9,175 nt of DNA from DATHVI01 sp035461385. Its GTDB lineage: Bacteria > Actinomycetota > Thermoleophilia > Solirubrobacterales > 70-9. The stretch spans positions 1 through 9,175 of the forward strand of contig DATHVI010000062.1 of the NCBI GenBank assembly GCA_035461385.1, given 5' to 3'. The notes under the pieces are model-generated. The model had not been told where the DNA came from. It searched no databases and was given only the letters and a program-made list of their open reading frames with translations. Below are positions 5,099-9,175 of the stretch, piece by piece; positions within the stretch are counted from its first letter, which is position 1, and each line of letters starts with the position of its first letter. The position numbers were made by a program, and so were the translations under genes.

Positions 5099-5587
5099 AT
5101 GGTCGTGGACTGTCCCCGCTGCGACCGCGACACCCGCGTCCTCGAGAGCCGCCGCGGCGACGGCGGCGCGGCGCTGCGCCGGCGCCGCGAGTGCCTCTCC
5201 TGCGGCTATCGCTTCACCACCTTCGAGCGCCGCGAGCGCGAGCCGGCCTACGTTCGCAAGCGCGACGGCAGGCGCCAGCGTTTCGACCGGACCAAGCTGC
5301 GGGCTGCGCTGCTTGGCGCCTCGCACAAGCGGCCGGTCAGCGCCCGCGACGTCGAGGCGCTCGTCAACGCGATCGAAGCCGAGATCGGGCGCGCCGGAGG
5401 CGAGCTCGCCGCCGAGCGGATCGCGGCGCTGTGCCTCGAGCGCCTGCGCGAGCTCGATCCCGGCGCCTACCTGCAGTTCGCCGGCACGCTTCCGTCCGCG
5501 AACCCCGACTTTGCGGCGATCGACTCCGGCGGTTCCATCCGACCCGACCGCCAACCTTCGTCGTTACCCGCTGAAACCACTTCCTAG
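5099..5587 (+). CDS. nrdR: Transcriptional repressor NrdR
   Basis: A 162-residue nucleotide-sensing repressor of ribonucleotide reductase genes. The N-terminal zinc ribbon has CPRC (C5, C8) and CLSC (C32, C35), followed by the family signature YRFTTFER. The ATP-cone domain follows from about residue 48, with YVRKRDGRRQRFDRTKL, and extends to about 140. Bound ATP or dATP there sets the oligomer form and DNA binding. Length is normal for the family apart from a low-complexity tail of about 20 residues. The start is uncertain: ATG 5099 gives MVVDCPRC, while GTG 5105 gives MDCPRC, closer to the usual M-x-C-P-x-C start. Neither has a well-placed Shine-Dalgarno. Two NrdR boxes upstream indicate autoregulation. 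nrdJ starts 21 bp after the stop on the same strand, surely co-transcribed; the nrdR-nrdJ pairing is known from Streptomyces. Confidence 0.97.
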   Translation: MVVDCPRCDRDTRVLESRRGDGGAALRRRRECLSCGYRFTTFERREREPAYVRKRDGRRQRFDRTKLRAALLGASHKRPVSARDVEALVNAIEAEIGRAGGELAAERIAALCLERLRELDPGAYLQFAGTLPSANPDFAAIDSGGSIRPDRQPSSLPAETTS

Positions 5588-5608
5588 CCCGCGAAGAAGG
5601 AGATCGAG

Positions 5609-8441
<2,833 letters not shown>

Positions 8442-8446
<5 letters not shown>

Positions 8447-8465
8447 GTAGGTAGGTAGGTAGGTA
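8442..8465. repeat. GGTA microsatellite, six perfect copies, over the nrdJ stop codon
   Basis: Six uninterrupted GGTA units, followed by CCTGCC. The nrdJ stop TAG (8444-8446) is formed by the first repeat junction, and another in-frame TAG recurs at 8456, so slippage would leave the NrdJ protein unchanged. On the other strand the repeat reads TACC and would encode a Pro-Thr-Tyr-Leu pattern in the tail of the opposing gene. The last units can also pair with CCTGCC (8466-8471) in a small hairpin. Confidence 0.9.
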
Positions 8466-8474
8466 CCTGCCTCC

Positions 8475-8497
8475 CGCGGCTCGCTGGCCAAGCCGCG
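8475..8497. terminator. Hairpin downstream of nrdJ
   Basis: Perfect 7-bp GC-rich stem CGCGGCT (8475-8481) / AGCCGCG (8491-8497) with a 9-nt loop, 28 bases after the nrdJ stop, followed by CTTCCCC rather than a T-run. A plausible terminator for the nrdR-nrdJ operon. The opposing membrane-protein frame may run through it. Confidence 0.5.
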
Positions 8498-9175
8498 CTT
8501 CCCCGTTCACGTAGGCGCGACTCCCCACCCTCGGGAGGACGGTCATCCTCGGCCCGCGCTCCCTGACGCATCCTGCGCACCCACTCGCCGATCGCCTTCG
8601 CGCCCCTCCCTCGGGGTACTCTGCCGCGACCTGGCGGCGTAGCGCGGCTACGCCCGCGGTGGCAAGCAGCGCCAAGGTAAGGACGGTGAGCAGGGCGCGC
8701 AGGCCATGCGTCGGCGCGAGCACGAAGTAGGCCAGCGCGGCGAAGGCGACCAGGCCGTATATCCATCCGACGCGAGAGCGAAGGGCGGGGGCCAGAGTCT
8801 GCCTGGCGGCTCTCGCACTCGCGAGCGGCGAGGCAAGCCATGACGCGGCAATGAAGAGCGCGCCGAAGACGATCACGGTGTTGGCGACGCTGGTTAACAG
8901 CGAAGTGGAGATCGACCACACCGACTCCGCGGCTGGGCGCGCGGCCTCGGCCTGGATCATCGCGTCGACCACCGCACCACCGAGGACCTCACGCAGTGCA
9001 TAGGCCACGATCCCCGCACCCACCAGTGCGAGTCCGACCCACAGGACGATGAGCTGGCGGCGGTCGCGGCCAAGGAAGATCGCGAGCGCGTCCAGCTTGA
9101 ACTCGCGGCGGGACCTGCGGCAGCTCCGACGCTTTCGCTCATCGCGTCTTCTCAAACACGAGCCGATAGTGGTCC

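Overview
The window is about 70% GC with strongly G/C-ending codons and seven tightly packed genes. Gene content (adenosylcobalamin-dependent ribonucleotide reductase with NrdR beside it, a luciferase-like F420/FMN oxidoreductase, a topoisomerase I of the archaeal-like subgroup) suggests a high-GC actinobacterium. My best guess is Thermoleophilia/Solirubrobacterales; this is inference from protein style, not a database match.

Layout. (1) Positions 1-2198, minus strand: type IA DNA topoisomerase, 5' complete, C-terminus running off the left edge. (2) 2199-2296: divergent promoter region with a palindrome just upstream of the topA ribosome-binding site. (3) 2297-3145, plus: LLM-class flavin/F420 oxidoreductase. 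(4) 3146-3309: intergenic region with a 45-nt near-perfect hairpin followed by an array of 11-bp repeats. (5) 3310-4059, plus: precorrin-2 dehydrogenase / sirohydrochlorin ferrochelatase with a Cys-rich N-terminal extension. (6) 4060-4137: two consecutive hairpins between convergent genes. (7) 4138-4992, minus: hemolysin III (PAQR/TrhA) family membrane protein with five 11-residue repeats before its membrane domain. (8) 4993-5098: divergent control region with two NrdR boxes. (9) 5099-5587 nrdR and 5609-8446 nrdJ, plus, an operon for deoxyribonucleotide synthesis and its repressor. (10) 8442-8497: a GGTA microsatellite over the nrdJ stop, then a terminator-like hairpin. (11) about 8404-9142, minus: a membrane protein whose start and end look frame-shifted.

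The best functional story is the nrdR-nrdJ unit. NrdR (zinc ribbon plus ATP-cone) should sense nucleotide status and bind the two boxes upstream of its own gene, repressing itself and NrdJ. NrdJ needs adenosylcobalamin; the precorrin-2 dehydrogenase upstream makes sirohydrochlorin, shared by siroheme and anaerobic cobalamin synthesis, but a functional link is only suggestive. I see no mobile element, CRISPR array, tRNA, rRNA, defence system or obviously new multi-gene system. The unusual points are add-ons to known families (Cys-rich extension, 11-residue repeat helix) and structured intergenic DNA.
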